From the NCBI RefSeq assembly GCF_018613895.1, contig NZ_JAGGPH010000012.1:124001-188000 (forward strand): 64,000 bases of DNA, given 5' to 3'. The stretch is from Curtobacterium sp. ISL-83 (GTDB lineage Bacteria; Actinomycetota; Actinomycetes; Actinomycetales; Microbacteriaceae). Below the pieces are notes generated by a model that saw only the letters and a list, made by a program, of their open reading frames with translations, was not told where the DNA came from and searched no databases. Every line of letters begins with the position of its first letter. Position 1 is the stretch's first letter. The translations under genes were made by a program, and so were the position numbers. This document shows positions 38,540 through 46,853 of the stretch, in pieces.

Positions 38540-38905
38540 TCAGTTCAGCGCGAACCAGATCTGGTACATCCGGTACAGCATCACCGCGACCGTGAAGGCA
38601 CCCGCGCCGAGGACCACGGTGCTCCACTTCGTGCGGTCGATCAACGCCCACACGATCGTCGCCGGCGGCACGAGCAGGACCGACACCGCGTACACCCCGA
38701 ACTCCAGGGCGCTCCCCCGCGGTGGGTTGCCGACCGCCGGCTGCACGAGGGCGACCACGCCCTGCGCCAGCAGGAGCAGCTCGACGAGGACGAGTGAGCC
38801 GACGGTGTAGTCGTTCGGCTTCCGCCCGATGAACCCCACGACGACCGCGAACAGGCCGGCGAGCACCGCGATGACGAGCTGCACCCACATGAACCACTCG
38901 ATCAC
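38540..38905 (-). CDS. Small membrane protein coupled to truB
   Basis: 121 residues with four hydrophobic helices (WVQLVIAVLAGLFAVVVGF; LVLVELLLLAQGVVALVQ; FGVYAVSVLLVPPATIVWA; VVLGAGAFTVAVMLYRMYQ) and a conserved-looking IGRKPNDYTVGSL loop. The family resembles small actinobacterial membrane proteins found beside truB; function unknown. GTG at 38905 overlaps the truB stop by 4 bp, so it is translated with truB. Confidence 0.8.
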   Translation of the reverse strand: MIEWFMWVQLVIAVLAGLFAVVVGFIGRKPNDYTVGSLVLVELLLLAQGVVALVQPAVGNPPRGSALEFGVYAVSVLLVPPATIVWALIDRTKWSTVVLGAGAFTVAVMLYRMYQIWFALN

Positions 38906-39849
38906 GCGTTCGCTCCTGCTTGGTTGGCGGTCGGGAAGTTGGTGATGACCCGGAGCAGCCCGCGGCGGACCGAGACGAGGCCGACGAGCCGGTCGTCCTC
39001 ACGCGCGACGGCGGCGACGGGGCCGTCGGTGTCCGGGTGGTCGGCGGCGACGCGCTTGCCGTCGGACAGGTCCTTCGCCGCGTCGGCATCGAGCGGGACG
39101 GACGGGAAGAGCGTGCGGGCGATGTCGACCGGCCGTGCCAGGGCAGCACGGACGTCGACGGCCTCGTCCTCGATGTCGATGGCGTCCTCGACGTCGAACG
39201 GGCCGACGATCGTCCGACGGAGCGCGGTGAGGTGTGCGCCGGTGCCGAGGGTCGCGCCGACGTCCCGCGCGAGCGCCCGGACGTAGGTGCCGGACGAACA
39301 GGACACGACGACGTCGAGGTCGACGACCGCGACCGGGGCACCGTCGACCGTGACGACGTGGTCGTTCCGGCCCGTGACCTCGAACCGGGAGACGGTGACC
39401 GCGCGCGACTTCAGCACGACGGTCTCACCCTTCCGCGCGAGGTCGTACGCGCGGCGTCCGTCCACCTTGATCGCGCTCACCGTGGACGGGACCTGCTCGA
39501 TGTCGCCCCGCTGGAGGGCGACCGCCGCCTCGACTGCGCCGTCGGAGACGTCCGCGTCGGCCGTCCCGATCGCGGCGGTCGGGGTGCCGTCGGCGTCGTC
39601 GGAGTCGGTCGACACCCCGAGTCGGATGGTCGCCGTGTAGGTCTTCCCGAGTCCGACGAGGTGCGTCAGGAGCCGCGTCGAGGGTCCGGCGCCGAGCAGG
39701 AGCAGCCCTGTCGCCATCGGGTCGAGGGTGCCGGCGTGACCGACCTTCTTCAGCCCGAGCCGACGTCGTGCGATCGCGACCACCCGGTGGCTGGAGATCC
39801 CCTGCGGTTTGTCGACGAGGAGGATGCCGTCAGGCGCGGATTCGAGCAC
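38902..39849 (-). CDS. truB: tRNA pseudouridine-55 synthase
   Basis: 315 residues; forms pseudouridine 55 in the T loop of tRNAs. The N-terminal [17 protein letters not shown] and the catalytic Asp in [19 protein letters not shown] are diagnostic; [30 protein letters not shown] and [15 protein letters not shown] follow. GTG start at 39849. It is separated from rbfA, its usual neighbour, by mutY and the gene at 39878-40324. Confidence 0.97.
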   Translation of the reverse strand: MLESAPDGILLVDKPQGISSHRVVAIARRRLGLKKVGHAGTLDPMATGLLLLGAGPSTRLLTHLVGLGKTYTATIRLGVSTDSDDADGTPTAAIGTADADVSDGAVEAAVALQRGDIEQVPSTVSAIKVDGRRAYDLARKGETVVLKSRAVTVSRFEVTGRNDHVVTVDGAPVAVVDLDVVVSCSSGTYVRALARDVGATLGTGAHLTALRRTIVGPFDVEDAIDIEDEAVDVRAALARPVDIARTLFPSVPLDADAAKDLSDGKRVAADHPDTDGPVAAVAREDDRLVGLVSVRRGLLRVITNFPTANQAGANA

Positions 39850-39877
39850 CGGAGAAGATTAGCAGCGCGGTCGTCGG

Positions 39878-40324
39878 TCAGCAGGCGTCGTTCCACTCGC
39901 GACGCGGGTGCTCCGGATCCGTCACGTCGAGGACGGCAGAAGCCGCGATCTTGACGTCCGCGCGCCGCTCGAGACGGCCGGACTCCTGCTCGACCCAGAG
40001 CGACCAGCGCCAGAGCGTGCGGGTGCGCGGGGCGAGGAGCCCGGTGCCGTGCACCACGAGCACGCCGTCACCCGCGCCCGTCGTCCGGAAGGGGATGACG
40101 ATGTCCGAGCGCAGGACGTCGATGTCGGAGGACGGCGCTGCGGCCGCCATCGCGTGGACGCCGTGCTGCGCGAAGCCGGAGACGAGGGCCGCGGCGACGC
40201 GCTCGAGGTCCGTGCCGTCCTGTCCGTCGATCGCGACGACCGTCCGGTTCGTCCCGACCTGCGTGATCACCTCGCCCGCGATCGCGGCCATCGTGTCGGT
40301 CTCCTGTGGTGCCCAGCGTGCCAT
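39878..40324 (-). CDS. P-loop-like protein of unknown function
   Basis: 148 residues. The stretch RTVVAIDGQDGTDLERVAAAL resembles a uridine-kinase-type P-loop but lacks the GKS/GKT end (GQDGTDLE), so nucleotide binding is doubtful. The second half (IVIPFRTTGAGDGVLVVHGT, LWRWSLWVEQESGRLERRAD) resembles the later part of uridine-kinase-like proteins. The function is unknown. ATG at 40324; the -10 hexamer TACGGT sits 6 nt upstream, so the mRNA is probably leaderless and divergent from mutY. Confidence 0.75.
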   Translation of the reverse strand: MARWAPQETDTMAAIAGEVITQVGTNRTVVAIDGQDGTDLERVAAALVSGFAQHGVHAMAAAAPSSDIDVLRSDIVIPFRTTGAGDGVLVVHGTGLLAPRTRTLWRWSLWVEQESGRLERRADVKIAASAVLDVTDPEHPRREWNDAC

Positions 40325-40330
40325 GCACCC

Positions 40331-40340
40331 ACCGTAGGCT
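40331..40340. promoter_or_regulatory. Overlapping divergent -10 elements
   Basis: ACCGTAGGCT contains TAGGCT (plus strand, 40335-40340, 6 nt before GTG 40347 of mutY) and TACGGT (minus strand, 40331-40336, 6 nt before ATG 40324). The two hexamers share the TA at 40335-40336, so both promoters cannot be occupied at once. The -35 regions would lie inside the opposite coding sequences and are weak. Confidence 0.45.
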
Positions 40341-40346
40341 GTCGTG

Positions 40347-41294
40347 GTGAACGCGCACAGAGCCTCCCGGCCGGTCGTGGAGAACGCGCCGGACGCGACG
40401 CCGGTGGAGGAACGAGCGGTCCCCGACCTCGCCACGCCCCTGATCGCCTGGTTCGAGCAGTCCGCGCGCGACCTGCCGTGGCGGCGCCCCGGCTTCTCCG
40501 CCTGGGGCACGCTCGTGAGCGAGATCATGCTGCAGCAGACGCAGGTCGCGCGGGTGGTCCCGAGACTGGAGGCGTGGCTCACCCGGTGGCCGACCCCTGC
40601 GGACCTCGCGGCGTCACCCCCGGCAGACGCGGTCCGTGCCTGGGACCGGCTCGGCTACCCGAGACGGGCGCTCGCGCTGCACGCGGCGGCGACCGCGATC
40701 GCGGAACGGCACGGCAACGTGGTGCCGCGCGACGTCGACGAGCTCCTCGCACTGCCGGGCATCGGCGACTACACGGCACGGGCGGTCGCGGTGTTCGCGT
40801 ACGGCGACCGGCACCCCGTGGTGGACGTCAATGTGCGCCGGGTGCTCGCCCGGAGCGTCCTGGGGCAGGGCGAACCCGGACCGGCGAAGGCGAAGGTCGA
40901 CCTGCCGCTGATGGCGTCCGTGCTGCCCGCCGACCGGGACGCGGCCGCTCGGACGAACGCAGCGGTCATGGAACTCGGCGCGCTGGTGTGCGTCGCTCGC
41001 GCTCCGGCGTGTGACGCCTGCCCGATCGCGGACCGCTGCGCCTGGCGCGCCGCGGGGTACCCGGAGCACGACGGGCCGCGGGCGCCACGGCAGGCGAAGT
41101 TCGCCGGGAGCGACCGGCAGGTCCGCGGCATGGTGATGGCGGAACTCCGGGCGAGCGACGTCCCCGTCAATCGTTCCGAGATCGACCTGGTGTGGCCGGA
41201 CGCGGAGCAGCGTGCACGGGCCCTCGCGTCGCTCCTCCGGGACGGGCTCGTCGTCGGGGACGACGTCAGCGGGTACCAGCTGCCGGTCGCCTGA
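40347..41294 (+). CDS. mutY: A/G-specific adenine glycosylase
   Basis: 315 residues; removes adenine mispaired with 8-oxoG. HhH-GPD core: LPWRRPGFSAWGTLVSEIML, QQTQVARVVPRLEAWL, helix-hairpin-helix LPGIGDYTARAVAVFAYG and catalytic Asp in HPVVDVNVRRVLAR. The [4Fe-4S] ligands are C-x6-C-x2-C-x5-C in VCVARAPACDACPIADRCAW. It lacks the C-terminal NUDIX-like domain of E. coli MutY, as is common in actinobacteria. GTG 40347 is favoured over GTG 40344 by the -10 spacing. It interrupts the rbfA-truB neighbourhood. Confidence 0.94.
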   Translation: MNAHRASRPVVENAPDATPVEERAVPDLATPLIAWFEQSARDLPWRRPGFSAWGTLVSEIMLQQTQVARVVPRLEAWLTRWPTPADLAASPPADAVRAWDRLGYPRRALALHAAATAIAERHGNVVPRDVDELLALPGIGDYTARAVAVFAYGDRHPVVDVNVRRVLARSVLGQGEPGPAKAKVDLPLMASVLPADRDAAARTNAAVMELGALVCVARAPACDACPIADRCAWRAAGYPEHDGPRAPRQAKFAGSDRQVRGMVMAELRASDVPVNRSEIDLVWPDAEQRARALASLLRDGLVVGDDVSGYQLPVA

Positions 41295-41329
41295 GCGGGC
41301 CGGGCGCCCGCTCGCTGGGGACCGCGGTC

Positions 41330-41377
41330 CCGGAACGACTCGGCCGTTGTCGTGCGACGACGGCCGAGTCGTTCCGG
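41330..41377. terminator. Bidirectional terminator between mutY and rbfA
   Basis: A 23-bp inverted repeat (41330-41352 with 41355-41377, one G-T pair), 36 bp after the mutY stop and 37 bp after the convergent rbfA stop. Confidence 0.85.
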
Positions 41378-41413
41378 AACGGGGTGCGGTGCCGTTGCGG
41401 CTCGACTGCCGGA

Positions 41414-41875
41414 TCAGGCGCGGTCGTCGGTCGCTTCGTCGTCGTCCGCCGCGTCGTCCTCGTCGCGCTTGTACGGGTCGGCGTCGCCGGCGAACGTCGC
41501 ACCGACCGACGCCTTGCGGACCTGCTCGTCCCGCATCTGCGCCTGCAGGAGCAGGTCCTCCAGGTGCGCGGACGTGTCCGGGAGCGCGTCCGCGATGAAC
41601 TCGAGCGACGGCGTCAGGCGCGAGGTGATGTTCTTGCCGACCTCGGTCCGGAGCAGCCCGGTGGCCGCCTTGAGCGCCGCGGCGGAGTCGGCGCGCTCCT
41701 CGTCGGACCCGTACACGGTGTAGAAGATCGACGCGTGCTGCAGGTCGCCGGTCACCCGGACGTCGGTGATGGTGACGAAGCCGAGTCGCGGGTCACGAAG
41801 GCCCTTGTCGATACGACGTGCGACGACTTCCTTGATGCGGTCCGCCATCTTGCGTGCGCGCTGCGGATCGGCCAT
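41414..41875 (-). CDS. rbfA: Ribosome-binding factor A
   Basis: 153 residues; a KH-type 30S maturation factor. N-terminal MADPQRARKMADRIKEVVAR, core DPRLGFVTITDVRVTGDLQH, KAATGLLRTEVGKNITSRLT, and LEFIADALPDTSAHLEDLL. A C-terminal acidic tail (DEDDAADDDEATDDRA) is extra, as in other actinobacteria. ATG 41875, 143 bp downstream of the infB stop with a hairpin in between. Confidence 0.95.
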   Translation of the reverse strand: MADPQRARKMADRIKEVVARRIDKGLRDPRLGFVTITDVRVTGDLQHASIFYTVYGSDEERADSAAALKAATGLLRTEVGKNITSRLTPSLEFIADALPDTSAHLEDLLLQAQMRDEQVRKASVGATFAGDADPYKRDEDDAADDDEATDDRA

Positions 41876-41969
41876 GAGGGTGCCTCCTCGGCATGGTGCT
41901 TGCTGGTGGTCCCGGGCGACGTGCCGTCCGGGACGTGTTCCCGGACGGCGTGCCGTCCGGAACGGGGTC

Positions 41970-42004
41970 GGGCCCCGCCCCTCCGGTGTGGAGGGGCGGG
42001 GCCC
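41970..42004 (-). terminator. Hairpin between infB and rbfA
   Basis: A perfect 15-bp stem (41970-41984 with 41990-42004), loop GGTGT, starting 15 bp after the infB stop. A second, weaker hairpin with arms CCGTCCGGGA and TCCCGGACGG lies at about 41926-41949. It may end or attenuate the nusA-infB transcript before rbfA. Confidence 0.7.
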
Positions 42005-42018
42005 AGGGAGTCACGCGA

Positions 42019-44850
42019 CTAGTCGCGCGGCTTCTCGACGAGTTCGGTCGTCTCGACCTCGTCGCCGATCTGGATGTCGTTGAACTTGCCCAGACCGATA
42101 CCGGCTTCAAAGTCCGTGCGGACCTCGGTGACGTCGTCCTTGAAGCGACGCAGCGACTCGATGGCCAGACCATCGGCGAGCACCACACCGTCACGGATGA
42201 CGCGCGCCTTGGCGTTGCGCGTGATCGTGCCGGACCGGACGATGACACCGGCGATGTTGCCGAACTTCGAGGAACGGAACACCTCGCGGATCTCGGCGAC
42301 ACCCGACTGGACCTCTTCGTACTCCGGCTTGAGCATGCCCTTGAGGGACTGCTCGATGTCGTCCAGAGCGTTGTAGATGACCGAGTAGAAGCGCACGTCG
42401 ATGCCCTCACGCGCCGCACGCTCACGGGCCTTGACGTCCGGACGGACGTTGAAGCCGATGACGATGGCGTTGTCGATCGTGGCCAGGTCGATGTCCGACT
42501 CCGTGATCGCACCGACACCGCGGTGGAGGATCCGGAGCTGCACGCTGTCGTCGACCTCGATGTCCAGGAGCGACTGCTCGAGTGCCTCGACGGCACCGGA
42601 GACGTCACCCTTGATGATGAGGTTGAGCGACTCGACCTTGCCCTCTTCGAGTGCACGGGTGAAGTCCTCGAGCGAGATGCGCTTGCGCGACTTCGCCAGC
42701 ATGGCGTTGCGCTCGGCCGCTTCACGCTTCTCGGCGATCTGACGGGCCGTGCGGTCCTCTTCGGTGACGAGGAACGTGTCACCGGCGCGGGGCACCGAGG
42801 ACAGGCCCTGCACCTGGACCGGGCGGCTCGGCGTCGCGGCCAGGACCGCGTCACCGTTCTCGTCGGTCATCGCACGGACGCGGCCGTAGGCCGTGCCCGC
42901 CACGATGGCGTCACCGACGTGGAGCGTTCCGGACTGGATGAGCACCGTGGCGACGGCACCGCGACCCTTGTCGAGTCGGGCTTCGATCGCCACACCGCGG
43001 GCGTCCTTGTCGGGGTTCGCACGCAGGTCGAGCCCGGCGTCAGCGGTGAGCAGCACGGCGTCCAGGAGGTCCTGGATGCCGATGTTCTGCCGCGCGGACA
43101 CGTCGACGAACATGACGTCTCCGCCGTACTCCTCGGCCACCAGGTTGTACTCGGTGAGCTGCTGGCGGACCTTGGCGGGGTTCGCGCCTTCCTTGTCGAT
43201 CTTGTTCACCGCGACCACGATCGGCACGCCGGCCGACTGCGCGTGGTTCAGTGCCTCGATCGTCTGGGGCATGATGCCGTCGTCCGCCGCGACCACGAGG
43301 ATCGCGATGTCCGTCACCTGGGCACCACGAGCACGCATGGCCGTGAAGGCCTCGTGACCCGGGGTGTCGATGAAGGTGATCGGGCGTTCGATGCCCTCGT
43401 GCTCCGTGACGATCTGGTACGCACCGATGTGCTGGGTGATGCCACCGGCTTCGCCCTCGACGACCTTCGAGTTCCGGATCGCGTCGAGCAGTCGGGTCTT
43501 ACCGTGGTCGACGTGACCCATGACGGTGACCACCGGGGGCCGCTGCTGCAGCACCGAGTCGTCTTCGTCGTCGAGTTCCGCGTCGAGGTCGATGTCGAAG
43601 CCCTCGAGGAGCTCCTTGTCCTCGTCCTCCGGCGAGACGATCTGGATCTTGTAGCCCAGCTCGTCACCCAGGACCTCGAACGTCGCTTCGTCCAGCGACT
43701 CGGTCGCGGTCGCCATCTCACCGAGGTGGAACAGCACCGTCACGAGGTTGCCGGGCATGGCGTCGATCTTGTCCGCGAAGTCCGAGATGCTCGCACCGCG
43801 ACGCAGACGGACGACCGTGTTGCCGTCACCGCGAGGGACCTGCACGCCGCCGAGCGACGGTGCCTGCCTCATCTCGTACTCGGCGCGCTTCGTCCGCTTC
43901 GACTTGCGGGCACGGCTCTTGCCGCCACCACGACCGAACGCACCAGCGGTACCACCACCGGGGCCACGACCACGGCCGCCGCCACCGGCGGGACGCGGGC
44001 CGCTGAACGCGGGACGGGGGAAGCCGCCGCCGCCAGCACCACCGGCACCACCCGGACGAGCACCGGGACCGCCACGACCCGCACCCTGGCCCGGGCGCTG
44101 CCCGAAGCCGTTGGGACGAGCGGACTGCCCGGGACCGCCCGGACGGGGAGCACCGGGACGCGGTGCGCCCGGACGCGGGGGCTGCGGACGCGGGATGCCA
44201 CCGGCACCGGCAGCGCCGCCACCGGGACGGGGCATGCCCTGGTTCTGCGAGAACGGGTTGTTGCCCGGACGCGGCGGGCGCGAGCCCATGCCCTGGCTCG
44301 ACGCGTAGGGGTTGTTGCCCGGGCGGGCGCCCGGCTTCGGGCCACCCGGCTTCGGACCGGCAGCGGTCGCGGGCTTCGGGGTGCCCGGCTTGACCGCGTC
44401 GTCCTTCGGCTCGGTCGTGTCGGCGGGCTTCTCAGCCGCCTTCTCCGCTGCTGCGGCCTTGCGCGCGGCTTCGGCCTCGGCCTGTCGCTGCGCGACGGTC
44501 TTCGGCGCTGCCGGAGCGGGCACGTCGGAGGCAGGAGCCGGAGCGGCTGCCTCGGGTTCGGGGGTCGGTGCCTGGCGAACCGGACCGGGCCGGGGCCCGC
44601 CGGGCTTCGGGGCACTCGACTTCGGGGCGCTCGACTTCGGCGCCGGAGCGCTCGATGCCGTTGCGGCGGGCGCGGACGATGCGGCAGCACCGTCGGCCTG
44701 CAGTGCGGCACGGAGCTTCCGTGCCACGGGGGGCTCGACGCTCGAGCTCGGCCCCTTCACGAACTCGCCGAGCTCCTTGAGCTTTTCGAGTGCGGTCTTG
44801 CTGTCGACGCCGAGTTCGCTTGCGATCTCGTGTACGCGTGGTTTAGCCAC
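42019..44850 (-). CDS. infB: Translation initiation factor IF-2
   Basis: 943 residues. N-terminal IF2_N ([20 protein letters not shown]), a linker of nearly 300 residues rich in Pro, Gly, Ala and Arg, then the GTPase: G1 [16 protein letters not shown] (about residue 445), G3 [16 protein letters not shown]4 [12 protein letters not shown]5 [12 protein letters not shown]. Domains C1 and C2 bind fMet-tRNA. It delivers fMet-tRNA to the 30S P site. GTG at 44850 with AAGGAG upstream. Order nusA-ylxR-infB-rbfA is conserved. Confidence 0.98.
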   Translation of the reverse strand: MAKPRVHEIASELGVDSKTALEKLKELGEFVKGPSSSVEPPVARKLRAALQADGAAASSAPAATASSAPAPKSSAPKSSAPKPGGPRPGPVRQAPTPEPEAAAPAPASDVPAPAAPKTVAQRQAEAEAARKAAAAEKAAEKPADTTEPKDDAVKPGTPKPATAAGPKPGGPKPGARPGNNPYASSQGMGSRPPRPGNNPFSQNQGMPRPGGGAAGAGGIPRPQPPRPGAPRPGAPRPGGPGQSARPNGFGQRPGQGAGRGGPGARPGGAGGAGGGGFPRPAFSGPRPAGGGGRGRGPGGGTAGAFGRGGGKSRARKSKRTKRAEYEMRQAPSLGGVQVPRGDGNTVVRLRRGASISDFADKIDAMPGNLVTVLFHLGEMATATESLDEATFEVLGDELGYKIQIVSPEDEDKELLEGFDIDLDAELDDEDDSVLQQRPPVVTVMGHVDHGKTRLLDAIRNSKVVEGEAGGITQHIGAYQIVTEHEGIERPITFIDTPGHEAFTAMRARGAQVTDIAILVVAADDGIMPQTIEALNHAQSAGVPIVVAVNKIDKEGANPAKVRQQLTEYNLVAEEYGGDVMFVDVSARQNIGIQDLLDAVLLTADAGLDLRANPDKDARGVAIEARLDKGRGAVATVLIQSGTLHVGDAIVAGTAYGRVRAMTDENGDAVLAATPSRPVQVQGLSSVPRAGDTFLVTEEDRTARQIAEKREAAERNAMLAKSRKRISLEDFTRALEEGKVESLNLIIKGDVSGAVEALEQSLLDIEVDDSVQLRILHRGVGAITESDIDLATIDNAIVIGFNVRPDVKARERAAREGIDVRFYSVIYNALDDIEQSLKGMLKPEYEEVQSGVAEIREVFRSSKFGNIAGVIVRSGTITRNAKARVIRDGVVLADGLAIESLRRFKDDVTEVRTDFEAGIGLGKFNDIQIGDEVETTELVEKPRD

Positions 44851-44924
44851 TGTTCTCCTTCACGGGTCCTACCCCGCAAAGGGGCAGGACTCAATGGATG
44901 ACGGGTCTCATTTGGAGCCGCTCA

Positions 44925-45236
44925 TCAGTTGTCCATAAGCCGTTCAGCCTGTTCTGTCGTGTCCTGGCGCTCGGATGCCCCGGGAGGCAGTCCTTCGAGG
45001 TACTCGCGCACCGCGGACGTGTCGGGATCGCGATCGAGCCGGAGCGCACGGCGGAAAGCCCTGCGCTTGGCGGCCTGATCGTAGGCATCGACCGTCGGGG
45101 TGAGCCACGCTCCCCGGCCCGGCATGACTGCCTTCGGATCCGCCACGACGCGACCGTCGCTCAGGGCGACGACTCGGAGGAGGGAGGATCGGGAAGCGCG
45201 ACGACGACTGCCGATGCACGTTCTGACGGGGTCCAC
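44925..45236 (-). CDS. rnpM: YlxR / RnpM family protein
   Basis: 103 residues of the DUF448 family, with the signature VRTCIGSRRRASRSSLLRVV and GRGAWLTPT. In Bacillus the homologue binds RNase P RNA and modulates its activity, hence RnpM; the role in actinobacteria is inferred. GTG start at 45236, 66 bp after nusA and 74 bp before infB. Confidence 0.88.
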   Translation of the reverse strand: MDPVRTCIGSRRRASRSSLLRVVALSDGRVVADPKAVMPGRGAWLTPTVDAYDQAAKRRAFRRALRLDRDPDTSAVREYLEGLPPGASERQDTTEQAERLMDN

Positions 45237-45302
45237 CTTACTCCTTGCCTCCGACGACCGCGATCCGGCACGCCAAGACCGACGCGCCGCGAGCGGAACA
45301 GC

Positions 45303-46298
45303 CTAGTCTTCGCCGTCCAGGATGGAGTCCGGCTGGATGTCGATCCGTGCGCCGGTGAGCTTCGCGGCGAGGCGGGCGTTCTGCCCCTCCTTGCCGATCG
45401 CGAGCGAGAGCTGGTAATCCGGCACGAGGGCGCGGACCGCCTTGGTCGAGGCGTCGAGCACGAACGCGCTCGTCACCTTCGCCGGCGACAGCGCGCTCGC
45501 GACGAAGGAGGCCAGATCGGGAGACCAGTCCACGATGTCGATCTTCTCGGCACCGAGCTCGTTCGTCACGGACCGGACGCGCGCGCCGAGTTCCCCGATG
45601 CAGGCGCCCTTCGCGTTGACGCCCGGCTCGTTGGCCTTCACCGCGATCTTCGTACGGTGACCGGCTTCGCGTGCCAGCGACGTGATCTCGACCACGCCGG
45701 AGGCGATCTCGGGGACCTCGAGCGCGAACAGCTTGCGGACGAGGCCGGGGTGCGTGCGCGACACGGTGATCTGCGGGCCCTTGTTGCCGCGGCCGACGCT
45801 CGTCACGTAGACGCGGAGGCGGGAGCCGTGCGCGTAGGTCTCCCCCGGCACCTGCTCTTCCGGCGGCAGGATGGCCTCGACGCTGCCGAGGTCGACCATC
45901 ACCATCCGCGGGTTCGGGCCCTGCTGGACCACGCCCGCGACGATGTCGCCTTCCTTGCCGCGGAACTCGCCGAGGATCTTGTCGTCGCCGATGTCGCGCA
46001 GGCGCTGGTTGATGACCTGCTTCGCCGCGAAGGCCGCGATGCGCCCGAAGTCGCTCGGCTGGTCGACCGACTCGCCGATGACGGTGCCTTCTTCGTCACG
46101 CTCGGGAACGAAGACGGACACCTCACCGGTCTTGCGGTCGAGCTCGACGCGCGACTGGGCGTCGGCCGGCTCGCCGTTCTCGTCGGTGTGCTTGTGGTAG
46201 GCGGTCAGGATGGCAGATTCGATGATCTGGACGAGCTCGTCGAACGGGATCTCCCGCTCGCGCTCCATGAGTCGCAGGACTGCGAGGTCGATCTTCAC
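45303..46298 (-). CDS. nusA: Transcription termination/antitermination factor NusA
   Basis: 331 residues: N-terminal RNA-polymerase domain (MKIDLAVLRLMEREREIPFD), S1 domain (GDIVAGVVQQGPNP), KH1 and KH2 (GARVRSVTNELGAEKIDIV; LAIGKEGQNARLAAKLTGAR). It lacks the C-terminal acidic repeats of E. coli NusA, as is normal in actinobacteria. GTG at 46298 with GGAGG 8 nt upstream. rimP, the usual partner just upstream, is absent here. Confidence 0.97.
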   Translation of the reverse strand: MKIDLAVLRLMEREREIPFDELVQIIESAILTAYHKHTDENGEPADAQSRVELDRKTGEVSVFVPERDEEGTVIGESVDQPSDFGRIAAFAAKQVINQRLRDIGDDKILGEFRGKEGDIVAGVVQQGPNPRMVMVDLGSVEAILPPEEQVPGETYAHGSRLRVYVTSVGRGNKGPQITVSRTHPGLVRKLFALEVPEIASGVVEITSLAREAGHRTKIAVKANEPGVNAKGACIGELGARVRSVTNELGAEKIDIVDWSPDLASFVASALSPAKVTSAFVLDASTKAVRALVPDYQLSLAIGKEGQNARLAAKLTGARIDIQPDSILDGED

Positions 46299-46452
46299 CG
46301 AGGTGCCTCCGTATTCAGCTGAGTCACTCCCGCGGATGGAACCGCGCGGAAGCCGTCGACCAGCGTACCGCAGAACCCCGGACGGGAGGCTCGTGGCCGC
46401 CTCCCGTACGGGCGTTGCGTCCGGCCGCGACGCGCTCCGACGCGGCGGGACG
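46299..46452. other. nusA leader region
   Basis: 154 bp of non-coding sequence between nusA and the 19-bp repeat array. Together with the array and its 39-bp proS-proximal flank it forms a 555-bp gene-free gap. It holds the nusA ribosome-binding site, a hairpin at 46382-46407 and a candidate minus-strand -10 TACGCT (46362-46367). No RimP-like frame was found on either strand. Confidence 0.55.
46382..46407 (-). terminator. Hairpin upstream of nusA
   Basis: A perfect 9-bp stem (ACGGGAGGC / GCCTCCCGT) with an 8-nt loop. It may end transcripts from proS and the repeat array, or lie in the nusA leader. Confidence 0.45.
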
Positions 46453-46814
46453 GGCCCGTCACGGTGAGACGCGCCCGCGGTGTCGAGACGCCTCCGTCAC
46501 GCCGAGACGCCGCTTCCCGGGCGAGACGCCGCCGAATACCGCGGCGTCTCAGGGTGAAGACGGGGTCTCGCGGAGACGGAGGCGTCTCGCTCGCCGGCGC
46601 GCACCGCACAACATGCGCCGTGAGACGCGCGCGTCCTGGTCAGACACCGCGCCTGTGCCGAGACGCCGCCGAATACCGCGGCGTTTGGCGAGCAAGACGG
46701 CGTCTCACGGAAACGGGCCCGTCTCACGGAAACGGAGCCGTCTCACGGAGACGGAGCCGTCTCACGGAAACGGAGCCGTGTCGTGGGAACGGGCCCGCCT
46801 CGAGGAGACGGGCC
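46453..46814. repeat. Mirrored 19-bp repeat array (17 units, two 16-bp apices)
   Basis: The 362 bp decompose exactly. Left units of the form N13-GAGACG start at 46453, 46472, 46491 and 46510, followed by apex CCGCCGAATACCGCGG (46529-46544). Inverted units of the form CGTCTC-N13 start at 46545, 46564 and 46583, followed by a 7-bp joint. Left units then start at 46609, 46628 and 46647, followed by the identical apex (46666-46681). Inverted units start at 46682, 46701, 46720, 46739, 46758, 46777 and 46796. The best-conserved unit is CGTCTCACGGAAACGGAGC. The hexamer GAGACG/CGTCTC occurs 15 times. It is non-coding and lies between proS and nusA. Confidence 0.92.
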
Positions 46815-46853
46815 CGTTCCGGGCATGCGGCATGCGGCGAGCGGCGCGCCGCG

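Noticed and set aside
41893..44901. Plus-strand open frame of about 1000 codons opposite infB
   Set aside because: Shadow of infB; the C-terminal Thr/Gly/Arg-rich part only mirrors the IF-2 linker.
46453..46814. CRISPR array
   Set aside because: No constant repeats with unique spacers of 30 nt or more; the units abut with a 19-bp period and flip orientation, and there are no cas genes.
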